Assembly (NCBI RefSeq): GCF_020091405.1
Contig: NZ_CP081903.1
Coordinates: 5,208,501-5,272,500 of the forward strand
DNA length: 64,000 nucleotides
Source: Bacteroides cellulosilyticus
GTDB lineage: Bacteria; Bacteroidota; Bacteroidia; Bacteroidales; Bacteroidaceae
Direction: 5' to 3'
The notes below the pieces were generated by a model. That model was not told where the DNA came from. It did no database searches and was given only the letters and a program-made list of their open reading frames with translations. This document shows, piece after piece, positions 1 to 8,822 of this stretch. Position numbers and translations under genes: made by a program. Each line of letters begins with the position of its first letter. Position 1 is the first letter of the stretch.

Positions 1-3000
1 CTTCTTCCAACTGGCGCGATGCACACGAACTCAATATGGTAAATATACCTTTATAATATTCTATCAATTCGCTGATAGCTGAAACCGTCTCTTTTTCTTC
101 CGTTTCTGAGAGAATACCTGAACGGAGTTTACCAATGAGTTGCTTGATCTTATTCGGATAATAAATTGTCTCGTGCTTGATGGTGGAAAGACAATTATCA
201 AGCACCATATTCTGCACATGCAACATACCGTCCTCCCATGACGCCCGGTGTGCTTCTTCATGCGCTGCTTCAATGTCGCGGTATTTTGTTGCCAGTTTCA
301 CAACTGCATTGAAGACCACAATCGCTATATACCGCGCAATCAATTCCAACAATAAATGAGCCGTCTCCTGATCGACGCTCTCCTGCCGTTCAAGATATAA
401 CACACCCACACAACGCGAATCACCCGCAGCATCCACCACCAAAGGCAAAGCTTCAAATCCTGGTGCGGACAGTTGAGTATGCTGTTCAAAACAACGCTGA
501 ACTACTTCCTTCCAAAGTTCATCTTCTGCCGCAGATGATCCATTATCTCCCGCAGAGGACAACTCATTTTCTATAGAATTTGACGCATATTCCAGTTGAT
601 GTGTCGTTTCATTATAAACGGCGATTCCTAACCGATCAATACTTAGCAACTCATTTACGGCATCGAAACCTTCGTCAACGATACGTTGAGGAATAGCTTT
701 CAGGGTATCTTCTTCCCGTTGCAATGCCTCTTCTGTTTCGGGAACTTGTATCAGGGAGGCAGCAAATATCTGTCTATTGATTTCCAAAACCTGTTCCAGA
801 TTCCAACGGTTTACAAGACGTTTACGAATATACAGAATGTAATATCCTAAAAGCAACATAGCTATAAGTCCGATAAACAAGATAACACCCACCATCTTAT
901 TATTGGTAGAACGTTCCAGTTGACGACAATATTCTTCCAATGACTGGTCTTCACCCAATAATTTGTACATGGTGGTATAGGCGGCATTATTATAACTGTA
1001 CGCATCCCATTGTTTCAAAGCCAGAAAAGCGACAGCCGCCTCATTCCGGATATCCAGAATAACATGAAAGTCCGAATTGAAAAGCTCATTCCACCAGGAT
1101 AATTCCCCCGGCTCCCCTTCTCCTCTCAATGACATGTAGCGCTGCGGATCCTGGGCATACCTTTTATAATGCGCATTCAGACAAGACATGGCAGAATCTA
1201 CATATTCCAAAGCCTGTTCAAAATTTCCTTCCACATTACTATAATAGGCATCATTGGCATAGTCAGACGCCTCATTCAACAGAGCTTCAAACTCATTTTC
1301 CGCAGTTAATGACAAAGAATCCTGAGCCGTTTGCGCATAGATTTCATCCGGTTGCATCACCGCTTCCTCCACTGCTCTATTGCATGAGCTCATACCTATA
1401 GAAAAGAATATACACAGAAATACCATCAAAGTTTTACGCACTCCTGTAGGCAGACGGAAATAAAAACGGCTGCCCTTTCCTAAAGTACTTTCTACATTGA
1501 ACAAACAGACTCTGAATACTTCGTTCGTCTTCCGGTATTTCTCAATGATACCTTTACAATTCATCAGGCCGAAGCCGCTCCCTTTGTTTTTCAGTAGTTC
1601 TTCCCGATCGGCAGCATCCAGTATACCTATTTCCTGCGAATTATACAATTTCTCACCGACAATACGCGTCACATCTTCTTCTGAAAGGCCATAACCGGTA
1701 TCCTCTACTGAGATTTCCACATATTCTTCTGTCGAATTTGCATAGACTTTTACCTTGCCTCCTTTTGGAGTATATTTACGGGCATTTTCTGCAAGCGTGT
1801 TTATCATAAACAGCGTCAACGCCTTGTCAGCTTTCACATAGGTATCCGTTGGCGTCACTTCCAGTTGTTGCTGTTTCATTTCGAAGGCACGGCTTCCTTT
1901 CCGTATCAGATCGAAAAGCTCGTTCAATCCGAACGTTTCTATATTCAAGCTCAGGCTACCCTGTTTCATTTTAATCCATAAAGCAAGGATATCATTGTAT
2001 TCATTGATGGTTGTCACCAATTCGTCCATATATTGATACTTCTCAGCCTTGATGTGTTCGTCATGGATAAAACCCTTTTCCGTCAGTTTATGCACTTCAT
2101 TAATAATACGGTCTATGTACGGATGAATACCGTTCACGATGGCCATACACGCTTTCTTTATAAGATTCTGACGTTTATTTCCAGCTATATGCTGTTCGTA
2201 CACATACCGTTCTTTCTCCAACCGACGACGTTCGTCACCCAGCGAAATGGAAGTCATGCCATTGTCAAGCGCCCATGTAATATAAGGAGCAATCACATGT
2301 AGTATTGCCTTCTCATCCTTCGTAAGACGTTTGGGTAATACCAACTGCCCATCTTCTATCCGGATGTCTTTTACACTGAAAAGTTCCTCTATATCTGTCT
2401 GCACAGCTGAAAGAATGGCATCTACAATTTCTTCTTCCGTCTGCGCGTCCGTGGGAATAGAAGCGGTTATTTTCTGGCAAATGTCCAACATCTGCCTCAA
2501 ACGGTGCAAATGGACATGATTACGTTCTTTAGACCGCTTATTGAATATCCAAAAGAATAAAACCACCAGTATAAAACCGACAATCACAAAGAAGAGTAAA
2601 ATATTGAGTTGCCGAGCTTCACTTTCCAAAGCCTGATAACGGCTTTCCAACTCCTTATCCTGCCGGGTATCTTCCAGTATATCCAGATAAATATTGCGAT
2701 TATAATCAGAGTGTTGCTTCATTTCCAGTCCGGCATACGTAACACTCAGTTGTTCGCGAATACGTGAAATCCATTCCGGAACGGTTCGTAACTTACGCTC
2801 TATCCATGCTTTTTCTGAAGAAATGGTATCCCGTATATCATAGGTTTTCAACCAGTCCAAGCTATCGTGGCAATCATAAAAACGGCGATGATGGCTGTTC
2901 ACACACTCCAAGGCAAGCGTCAATGTATCCAATGCTTCGGCGTAGTTATCATGCGCATTCAAATATTTACCAATAGAAACATAGGCACCGGCAATCTGAT

Positions 3001-3910
3001 ACACATCATTATATTGCTTGAATTTCTTCAAAGCCAATTGTCCTAAATGCATGGGCAACAAAGAATCCACGGGAACATCAAACTGTTTCAGCGCATGAGA
3101 ACGCCTGACCTGGAAAAAGTCATAATTATCGGGAGATGCCATCAGGTTAGCAAGCCCCTGCACTCCATTACCTTCAAAATACAAATATCCTCCGCGGGAT
3201 GCCATTTTCCAAGTTGTATACAGTTCGTCGAATTCACGCAAACGACGTTCATCCGCCGTTTCACCATCACAAAGTGCCGCCGATCCTTTTATATAATGAT
3301 AATACAGTAACTGGTTTGTATCTGCCGCAAGTTCTTCCTGCGGATATATTTCGTTGATGGAAGCCACCGCTTCCGGACGTTGTTGCAGATAGTAGTAATA
3401 AACAGCGGAAACGATATAAAATTCGGAGCGGGCATAGTTCAGTCTCAACCGTTCGTGCTTATCTACAAAAAGTTTGTTATCTTCATCTATTCGTTTCATG
3501 CGGCGGAGGGCACTGTTCCGATAGTCATAAAATTCTTTGTTCATGGCTGTCCGCTGATAGATTTTCATCAATCCGATATCGGCAACCAGCAGTTCCAGCT
3601 CATTTTTCGTGAGACTATACACATCTTTATGAAACTTCTCCGCTTTCTCAAAATCCATGCGCATAAAAGCGCAAAAGCCCAGATTATTGGATGCTTCCGC
3701 TTTCCCCTGGCTATACAGATTTACTTTTCCATAAGCTTGTGTGGCAGCATGACAAGAAGAGTCCAGGTCTTTATAACGATAAGAATAAGCCACTTGGTTG
3801 AGCGAATCGATAAGATATACTTCCTTGGTGGGAGCAGTACCCACACAAGAAATCATTACTATGCAAAAACACAGTAAGCCCACCAATCGTATATGAGGAA
3901 ACCGTTTCAC
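1..3910 (-). CDS. Tandem sensor histidine kinase lipoprotein (DUF5112/DUF5113-like), partial
   Basis: The frame is open from a GTG at 3910 to the left edge, so at least 1303 codons are present and the C-terminus is missing. The N-terminus is a lipoprotein-type signal (lipobox VMISC, about residues 18-26). A helical, TPR-like periplasmic region follows, then a membrane segment near 435-457 and a first GHKL ATPase (N-box AENARKY near 705, EDTGYG, GSGFGL near 775). A second signal-like segment with its own lipobox (IGMSSC, Cys about 843), another periplasmic region and a membrane segment near 1003-1027 come next. A GAF-like region and a histidine box (TIKHE, His about 1246) end the visible part. 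This looks like two complete sensor kinases fused head to tail. The first module has Gly where the second has the His. The architecture resembles Bacteroides proteins labelled DUF5112/DUF5113; that name is from memory. The ligand is unknown. Confidence 0.85.
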   Translation of the reverse strand, partial: MKRFPHIRLVGLLCFCIVMISCVGTAPTKEVYLIDSLNQVAYSYRYKDLDSSCHAATQAYGKVNLYSQGKAEASNNLGFCAFMRMDFEKAEKFHKDVYSLTKNELELLVADIGLMKIYQRTAMNKEFYDYRNSALRRMKRIDEDNKLFVDKHERLRLNYARSEFYIVSAVYYYYLQQRPEAVASINEIYPQEELAADTNQLLYYHYIKGSAALCDGETADERRLREFDELYTTWKMASRGGYLYFEGNGVQGLANLMASPDNYDFFQVRRSHALKQFDVPVDSLLPMHLGQLALKKFKQYNDVYQIAGAYVSIGKYLNAHDNYAEALDTLTLALECVNSHHRRFYDCHDSLDWLKTYDIRDTISSEKAWIERKLRTVPEWISRIREQLSVTYAGLEMKQHSDYNRNIYLDILEDTRQDKELESRYQALESEARQLNILLFFVIVGFILVVLFFWIFNKRSKERNHVHLHRLRQMLDICQKITASIPTDAQTEEEIVDAILSAVQTDIEELFSVKDIRIEDGQLVLPKRLTKDEKAILHVIAPYITWALDNGMTSISLGDERRRLEKERYVYEQHIAGNKRQNLIKKACMAIVNGIHPYIDRIINEVHKLTEKGFIHDEHIKAEKYQYMDELVTTINEYNDILALWIKMKQGSLSLNIETFGLNELFDLIRKGSRAFEMKQQQLEVTPTDTYVKADKALTLFMINTLAENARKYTPKGGKVKVYANSTEEYVEISVEDTGYGLSEEDVTRIVGEKLYNSQEIGILDAADREELLKNKGSGFGLMNCKGIIEKYRKTNEVFRVCLFNVESTLGKGSRFYFRLPTGVRKTLMVFLCIFFSIGMSSCNRAVEEAVMQPDEIYAQTAQDSLSLTAENEFEALLNEASDYANDAYYSNVEGNFEQALEYVDSAMSCLNAHYKRYAQDPQRYMSLRGEGEPGELSWWNELFNSDFHVILDIRNEAAVAFLALKQWDAYSYNNAAYTTMYKLLGEDQSLEEYCRQLERSTNNKMVGVILFIGLIAMLLLGYYILYIRKRLVNRWNLEQVLEINRQIFAASLIQVPETEEALQREEDTLKAIPQRIVDEGFDAVNELLSIDRLGIAVYNETTHQLEYASNSIENELSSAGDNGSSAAEDELWKEVVQRCFEQHTQLSAPGFEALPLVVDAAGDSRCVGVLYLERQESVDQETAHLLLELIARYIAIVVFNAVVKLATKYRDIEAAHEEAHRASWEDGMLHVQNMVLDNCLSTIKHETIYYPNKIKQLIGKLRSGILSETEEKETVSAISELIEYYKGIFTILSSCASRQLEE

Positions 3911-3965
3911 TTAGCAAAGCTACAAATAAATCCGGGAAAGAAAAAAGATTTTTCTACAATAAGTC

Positions 3966-3997
3966 TTGTAGAATGTAGCGGGAAATTCATAACTTTG
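3966..3997 (+). promoter_or_regulatory. Promoter of prs
   Basis: A Bacteroides -7 box TAACTTTG lies at 3990-3997 with a TTG -33 element at 3966-3968, 21 bp apart. It sits 37 bp before the prs start codon, in the divergent gap to the sensor kinase. Confidence 0.65.
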
Positions 3998-4034
3998 CAG
4001 CCGTATTAAACAAATAGGTAACATCTATTACAAA

Positions 4035-4973
4035 ATGAGCGAAAAAGCACCCGTAATGGTATTCTCCGGAACTAACTCGAGATACCTTGCAGAGAAAATC
4101 TGCGCAAGCCTTGATTGCCCTCTGGGAAAGATGAACATCACCCACTTTGCTGATGGTGAGTTTGCTGTTTCCTATGAAGAGTCAATTCGTGGCGCACATG
4201 TATTCCTGGTTCAATCCACCTTCCCTAATTCCGACAATTTAATGGAACTTCTGCTGATGGTTGACGCTGCTAAAAGAGCGTCTGCTAAAAGTGTAGTTGC
4301 AGTCATTCCATATTTCGGTTGGGCACGACAGGACAGAAAAGACAAACCTCGCGTTTCTATCGGCGCAAAGTTAGTAGCCGATTTACTTTCAGTAGCAGGT
4401 ATCGATCGTTTGATTACGATGGATCTCCATGCTGATCAAATCCAAGGTTTCTTCAACATTCCGGTAGATCACTTGTATGCTTCGGCAGTGTTCCTCCCCT
4501 ATATTGAGTCCTTGAAATTGAAAGATCTTGTAATTGCTACGCCGGATGTGGGTGGTTCCAAACGTGCCAGCACATTCTCAAAGTATTTGGGAGTTCCCCT
4601 GGTATTGTGCAACAAATCACGTGAGAAAGCAAACGAAGTTGCATCCATGCAAATTATCGGTGATGTAACCGATAAGAATGTAGTATTGGTAGATGACATC
4701 GTAGATACGGCCGGTACTATCACCAAAGCAGCTAACATTATGTTGGATGCCGGTGCTAAATCAGTACGCGCTATTGCAAGCCACTGTGTAATGTCCGACC
4801 CGGCGTCTTTCCGTGTACAGGAATCCAGTCTGACTGAAATCGTATTTACCGATAGTATCCCTTATTCTAAGAAATGCGCGAAAGTGAAACAACTCAGTAT
4901 TGCTGATATGTTTGCAGAAACCATTAAGAGAGTGGTGAATAATGAGTCTATCAGTTCACAGTATATTATCTAA
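4035..4973 (+). CDS. prs: Ribose-phosphate pyrophosphokinase
   Basis: Makes PRPP from ribose 5-phosphate and ATP for purine, pyrimidine, histidine and NAD synthesis; cytosolic. The 312-residue length is normal for class I enzymes. Visible signatures are the flexible catalytic loop WARQDRK (about 96-102), the DLHADQIQGFF segment (about 130-140) and the PRPP-binding loop VDDIVDTAGT (about 218-228). It is monocistronic: its own promoter lies upstream and a perfect 14-bp-stem terminator follows. The PRPP consumers purT and pyrB and the ribose 5-phosphate isomerase gene rpiA also lie in this window, but not nearby. Confidence 0.97.
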   Translation: MSEKAPVMVFSGTNSRYLAEKICASLDCPLGKMNITHFADGEFAVSYEESIRGAHVFLVQSTFPNSDNLMELLLMVDAAKRASAKSVVAVIPYFGWARQDRKDKPRVSIGAKLVADLLSVAGIDRLITMDLHADQIQGFFNIPVDHLYASAVFLPYIESLKLKDLVIATPDVGGSKRASTFSKYLGVPLVLCNKSREKANEVASMQIIGDVTDKNVVLVDDIVDTAGTITKAANIMLDAGAKSVRAIASHCVMSDPASFRVQESSLTEIVFTDSIPYSKKCAKVKQLSIADMFAETIKRVVNNESISSQYII

Positions 4974-4992
4974 TAGAGAGTTGGATATAAAA

Positions 4993-5037
4993 ACAAAGGC
5001 TACGCAGTTTAATATTGCGTAGCCTTTGTCTTTTATT
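4993..5037 (+). terminator. Intrinsic terminator of prs
   Basis: Perfect 14-bp inverted repeat (4993-5006 with 5016-5029), 9-nt loop, then a T-rich tail. It separates prs from the convergent MORN gene. The stem contains GTAGCCTTT, a word shared with the glyA terminator at 16253. Confidence 0.9.
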
Positions 5038-5060
5038 TAGAGTTTCAAATCTCAATCATT

Positions 5061-6218
5061 CTACTCCAGTCTTCCCATTTTGTACGTGCCCTTTTTTATT
5101 ACTTTTCCGTTTTTATCCGTTTCAACAAAAGGACCGTGCTTTTTGCCTTGCTTGAAGAAGCCTTCGTAACGATTACCGTTTTTATCCTCCTGTATACCGT
5201 TACCTTCTTCCATACCATTCACAAAACCACCTTTATATTTAGTTCCGTCTGTCATAATCAGGGTTCCCTGACCATTGAACTGGTTGTTTTTCCATTCGCC
5301 TTCGTAGGAATCACCTACATTCCATTTATAGATTCCGCGGCCGTCACGTTGGTTGTCTTTCCAGTCGCCGTCATAGACTGCACCATTTGCCCAGGTGAAT
5401 ACACCTTTTCCATGTTGCATGCCGTCCTTAAAGTTTCCCACATACTTATTGCCGTTAGCGTGATAATAAATGCCGGCTCCGGTACGTTCGCCCTGCACAT
5501 ACGCACCTTCATAGCGATCGCCGGTGTGGAAGAAGTAAATACCTTTTCCATGTTGCATGTCATCTTTCCAGTCGCCTACATATTTATCTCCGTTGGCATA
5601 TTCGAAAGTCCCTTTTCCGTCACGCACATCGTTCTTCCAGTCACCTTCATATTTACAGCCGTCATTCCAGACAAAAGTACCCTCACCCTCTTTTTTATCA
5701 TTCTTCCAGGAACCTTCATATTTGGAACCGTTTTTCCAGGTGTATGTGCCTTGACCTTCACGTTTATCATTTACCCAGTCTCCTTCGTAAATGTCACCGG
5801 TGTAATAGTACATTGTACCTTTGCCTTGCTGATAGTCCTGAAACCACATACCATCATAGCGGTTGTTATTCATGAAATAGTAGATGCCCTTACCGTGTTG
5901 CTGATCCTGAAACCATTGTCCTTCGTACTTTTCACCGTCAGGAAATGTATAAATACCATATCCTTCACGCTTTCCTTTCACATACTCACCTTCGTAGACA
6001 TTGCCATTCTTGAAAACCGTCTTACCCTTTCCGTTGGGTTTACGTCCTTTCATTTCACCCGTATATACAGAGCCATCTTTGAAGGTATGAGTTCCTATCT
6101 TTATTTCAGAAGAGAAAGTTGTTTTTACTTTGTCGAAGAAACCGGATTTCTTTTCCTGGGCCGTCGCCCCGCCTTGGGACATGAATACCAGAATGAGTGC
6201 AGTATATAGATATTTCAT
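5061..6218 (-). CDS. Secreted MORN-repeat protein (14 repeats)
   Basis: 385 residues: a signal peptide (cleavage after about ATA-Q21), a short linker, then 14 back-to-back 23-residue MORN repeats covering residues 49-370 (pattern G-x-x-Y-x-G-x-W ... G-x-G) and a 15-residue tail. MORN repeats form elongated beta-hairpin stacks that bind lipids or proteins. The signal peptide implies a periplasmic or surface location. The repeats give a 69-bp period in the DNA, which also creates a long false antisense frame. Substrate and role are unknown. It has its own promoter-like box and is transcribed convergently to prs. Confidence 0.85.
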   Translation of the reverse strand: MKYLYTALILVFMSQGGATAQEKKSGFFDKVKTTFSSEIKIGTHTFKDGSVYTGEMKGRKPNGKGKTVFKNGNVYEGEYVKGKREGYGIYTFPDGEKYEGQWFQDQQHGKGIYYFMNNNRYDGMWFQDYQQGKGTMYYYTGDIYEGDWVNDKREGQGTYTWKNGSKYEGSWKNDKKEGEGTFVWNDGCKYEGDWKNDVRDGKGTFEYANGDKYVGDWKDDMQHGKGIYFFHTGDRYEGAYVQGERTGAGIYYHANGNKYVGNFKDGMQHGKGVFTWANGAVYDGDWKDNQRDGRGIYKWNVGDSYEGEWKNNQFNGQGTLIMTDGTKYKGGFVNGMEEGNGIQEDKNGNRYEGFFKQGKKHGPFVETDKNGKVIKKGTYKMGRLE

Positions 6219-6252
6219 TGAAAATTATAAATTAGCGATTTTAATAAAAAGA

Positions 6253-6305
6253 CGTGTAAACGCAGCAACTTGTTACACGCCCTATATAGTATTTGCACAA
6301 AGATA
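6253..6305 (-). promoter_or_regulatory. Promoter and 5'UTR hairpin of MORN gene
   Basis: On the minus strand a TATCTTTG -7 box occupies 6298-6305; no good -33 box is visible. Between it and the start codon CGTGTAA (6253-6259) pairs with TTACACG (6273-6279), giving a small hairpin in the predicted leader. Confidence 0.5.
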
Positions 6306-6343
6306 CAATTAATCTGCTAAAAGGAAGGGGTATCACACCTTTT

Positions 6344-7633
6344 TTATGACATTTTTTTGCCGGATACGATTTCTTTTAATGTCTCTTTGCACAAATAACG
6401 TGAGGCAAGTTCGCGTATCTCGACAGGAGTAATTGTCTTCACTGCTTCTACGGCATCCCTTACATACGAATCGGGGAGGCCGGAAGTATGAATAAAGATC
6501 CAAGCGTCCGCCAGTGAGAAGGCAGACTCATAGCTGCGACACATATCACCCAACATATAGTTTTTCACCATAGCAAGTTCTTCGGCAGGTACGAGGTCAT
6601 TTTGCAGGCAGTCTATTTCATGGTAAACTTCTTTGATAAGCGGTTCTACAAATTCATTGGCAGTCTCTGCATTGACAACCAACAGTCCACTATCGGGATA
6701 AGGCATGATGCCGGCAGATATACCATACGTATATCCTTTATCTTCACGAATATTAGACATCAAACGGCTACCGAAATACCCTCCGAACAAGGTAACCAGA
6801 ACGCGGACTTTCAAATAGTCAGGATGACGTCGGTCCAAAGAAAGCATTCCCATGCGAACAGCACTTTGCATTGCATCGGCACGCTCGGTAAAAATACGTT
6901 TCTCAAAAGAAGTTACCGGAACATAGGACAGTTTTTCCGGCTTCCGGAAATCTTTGCCGAAAGGTTCACTTCCAAAAAGAGTTTCAATACGACGGATAGC
7001 GTCTTCGCTAACCTTCCCCGCAAGATAGATACTGCAATTTCCGGAATGATAATATCGGTCGTAAAAAGATTGCAAGACAGAAGGGTTGATCAAATGATAA
7101 TCTTCCTTCTGCACTAATTGCCCGCACGGATGCGTATCACCATATACGGCATTTATCAAAGTGCGATGGGCCAGAAAATCCACCTTGGAGCTGTTTACAA
7201 GAAATTGTTGGATATTGCTGTCAATAATCACTCCCAACTCTTTTTCAGGGAAAAGAGGTTCTTTTACGATAGATTCAAAAATATCTAAAGTTTCCGGCAG
7301 ATATTTATTTAAAGAATAAAGGGTGATATAAGCATACTCGGACGAGCTGGAAAGTTCCAACCAGGCACCATAGTAATCCAACTTTTCGGCAATGGCCGCG
7401 GCCGAATAACGTCGGGTACCTTCGCGCAGCATCCGGTTGGTAAACAAAGCCTGCAAGCGTTGATTCTGTTGCCAGCGTCCACCTTCTATCAACAGGTCAA
7501 TTCGGACTACTTCATTATCCCCGGCATTGAGTATATATAAAGGTATGCCATTTTTCATCACCCGACATTCAGGAGATGGCACTGCCAGTTGTTCCGGCTC
7601 ACAAATAAGGGGCTGGATAGTTCTGTCTAACAT
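6344..7633 (-). CDS. M16-family peptidase homologue lacking the zinc motif
   Basis: 429 residues with the M16B (insulinase/processing peptidase-like) fold. The conserved C-domain Arg/Tyr region RLMSNIREDKGYTYG is present at about 290-304. The zinc-binding HxxEH of active subunits is replaced by LFTNR at 63-67 (aligned with HFLEH before MLxxGT), so it should not be a zinc protease. M16B enzymes often work as an active plus an inactive subunit; no active partner is in this window. It is the last gene of the PBP1A-HPPK-KdsB operon and its start overlaps kdsB by 7 bp, suggesting co-expression with envelope genes. Confidence 0.85.
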   Translation of the reverse strand: MLDRTIQPLICEPEQLAVPSPECRVMKNGIPLYILNAGDNEVVRIDLLIEGGRWQQNQRLQALFTNRMLREGTRRYSAAAIAEKLDYYGAWLELSSSSEYAYITLYSLNKYLPETLDIFESIVKEPLFPEKELGVIIDSNIQQFLVNSSKVDFLAHRTLINAVYGDTHPCGQLVQKEDYHLINPSVLQSFYDRYYHSGNCSIYLAGKVSEDAIRRIETLFGSEPFGKDFRKPEKLSYVPVTSFEKRIFTERADAMQSAVRMGMLSLDRRHPDYLKVRVLVTLFGGYFGSRLMSNIREDKGYTYGISAGIMPYPDSGLLVVNAETANEFVEPLIKEVYHEIDCLQNDLVPAEELAMVKNYMLGDMCRSYESAFSLADAWIFIHTSGLPDSYVRDAVEAVKTITPVEIRELASRYLCKETLKEIVSGKKMS

Positions 7634-8379
7634 ATTTTCAAAAATTCTTCAGCCTTTTCCAAATCCTGGGGAGTATCAATGCCAATGGTCTCTACTTCGG
7701 TAATACCGGCTTTAATGGTATAGCCATTCTCCAGCCAACGAAGTTGTTCCAGCGATTCTGCCAGTTCCAGCGAAGATTGCGGCAATGAAGTAATCTCTTT
7801 TAAAACTTCAGCACGATAAGCATATAATCCTATATGCTTATAATAAGTGTGATTTTTCAGCCAATCTTGTTTTTCCGCATTTCGCTGATAAGGAATAATG
7901 GAGCGGCTGAAATAGAGTGCATTCATATTCTTATTCAGCACTACTTTCGGAGAATTGATATTCTCCAAAGCTTCAAATCCATTCTCAGGAGTAAAAGGTT
8001 TCACCAATGTAGCAATCTGGGTCGTAATATCGTCGAAGCAAGCTTTTACAGTTTCCAGTTGGGAGGGTTGAATAAAAGGTTCATCACCCTGAATATTGAC
8101 TACGACATCAAAATCTCCCCCTATTTTAGTATATGCTTCATAGCAACGATCCGTGCCGCTTTTATGATTCACAGAAGTCATCACTACTTTACCTCCGAAA
8201 GCTTTTACAGCTTCTTCGATCCGTTCATCATCTGTGGCCACATAAGCATCGTCCAGAATACCTGCCACTTGTTCATATACTCGCTGTATTACAGTTTTAC
8301 CTCCCAGCATGGCCAACGGTTTTGCAGGAAAACGCGTGGATGCATAACGGGCGGGAATGATTCCTAAAAACTTCAACAT
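7627..8379 (-). CDS. kdsB: 3-deoxy-manno-octulosonate cytidylyltransferase
   Basis: CMP-Kdo synthetase, which activates Kdo with CTP for the lipopolysaccharide inner core; cytosolic. The 250 residues match the family length. The N-terminal nucleotide-binding motif IIPARYASTRFPAKPL (about 7-22) and the NIQGDEPFI segment (about 95-103) are characteristic. It lies in a minus-strand operon after PBP1A and an HPPK-like gene and overlaps the M16-like gene by 7 bp. Confidence 0.95.
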   Translation of the reverse strand: MLKFLGIIPARYASTRFPAKPLAMLGGKTVIQRVYEQVAGILDDAYVATDDERIEEAVKAFGGKVVMTSVNHKSGTDRCYEAYTKIGGDFDVVVNIQGDEPFIQPSQLETVKACFDDITTQIATLVKPFTPENGFEALENINSPKVVLNKNMNALYFSRSIIPYQRNAEKQDWLKNHTYYKHIGLYAYRAEVLKEITSLPQSSLELAESLEQLRWLENGYTIKAGITEVETIGIDTPQDLEKAEEFLKIC

Positions 8380-8421
8380 GTTTATATTTACAATTTAATA
8401 GATACGCGTACCCATTTATAA

Positions 8422-8799
8422 TTACTCTATCTCTTTTAATCCCCGGCAAATATAGTCCCTTTTTAAATCGTCGGGTTTATAGACTATATCATCACATGAT
8501 AATAAGTCCAGATCCAACCGGACTATTTCTTGCTTTTTCTCTTCAGGCATCCGCCCCGCTTCCCGTTCAATAGCTTTCAAACAAGAAGTTATTTCCGCCG
8601 CATCGTTACTGGAAATAAAACGTGCCACCTGATTGGAAAATAAAGATGAACGCCGGAAATAAAGCGGTTTAGTCTCTTCTTCCGTAGAAAAACGAATACT
8701 AGGAAACAGTTCTTTCAACCGCTTCCGCGCCAACGAAAGATTCTCTTTCTGTTGCTCGTTACTACCGATGCTGATTGTATAAACCACTTTCGAAATCAA
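8422..8799 (-). CDS. folK: HPPK-like protein (folate pathway pyrophosphokinase family)
   Basis: 125 residues with the HPPK skeleton: SIGSN near the N-terminus, ENLSLARKRL, a central Leu-rich IERE-GR segment, and the magnesium-binding (V)RLDLDLL at 93-100. HPPK attaches pyrophosphate to 6-hydroxymethyl-dihydropterin in folate synthesis. It is shorter than the usual ~160 residues, losing part of the mobile loops and C-terminus, so it may be a reduced or altered-function member. The start is uncertain: a TTG at 8799 or a GTG at 8787; no suitable ATG lies upstream. It follows PBP1A by 23 bp and precedes kdsB by 42 bp. Confidence 0.7.
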   Translation of the reverse strand: MISKVVYTISIGSNEQQKENLSLARKRLKELFPSIRFSTEEETKPLYFRRSSLFSNQVARFISSNDAAEITSCLKAIEREAGRMPEEKKQEIVRLDLDLLSCDDIVYKPDDLKRDYICRGLKEIE

Positions 8800-8822
8800 G
8801 AATTTAGACCGATACTTGAACT

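Noticed and set aside
5136..6209. Long plus-strand frame of 357 codons
   Set aside because: It is the exact antisense of the MORN repeats; the 69-bp period keeps stops away. Residue pattern is hydrophobic and repetitive with no start context.
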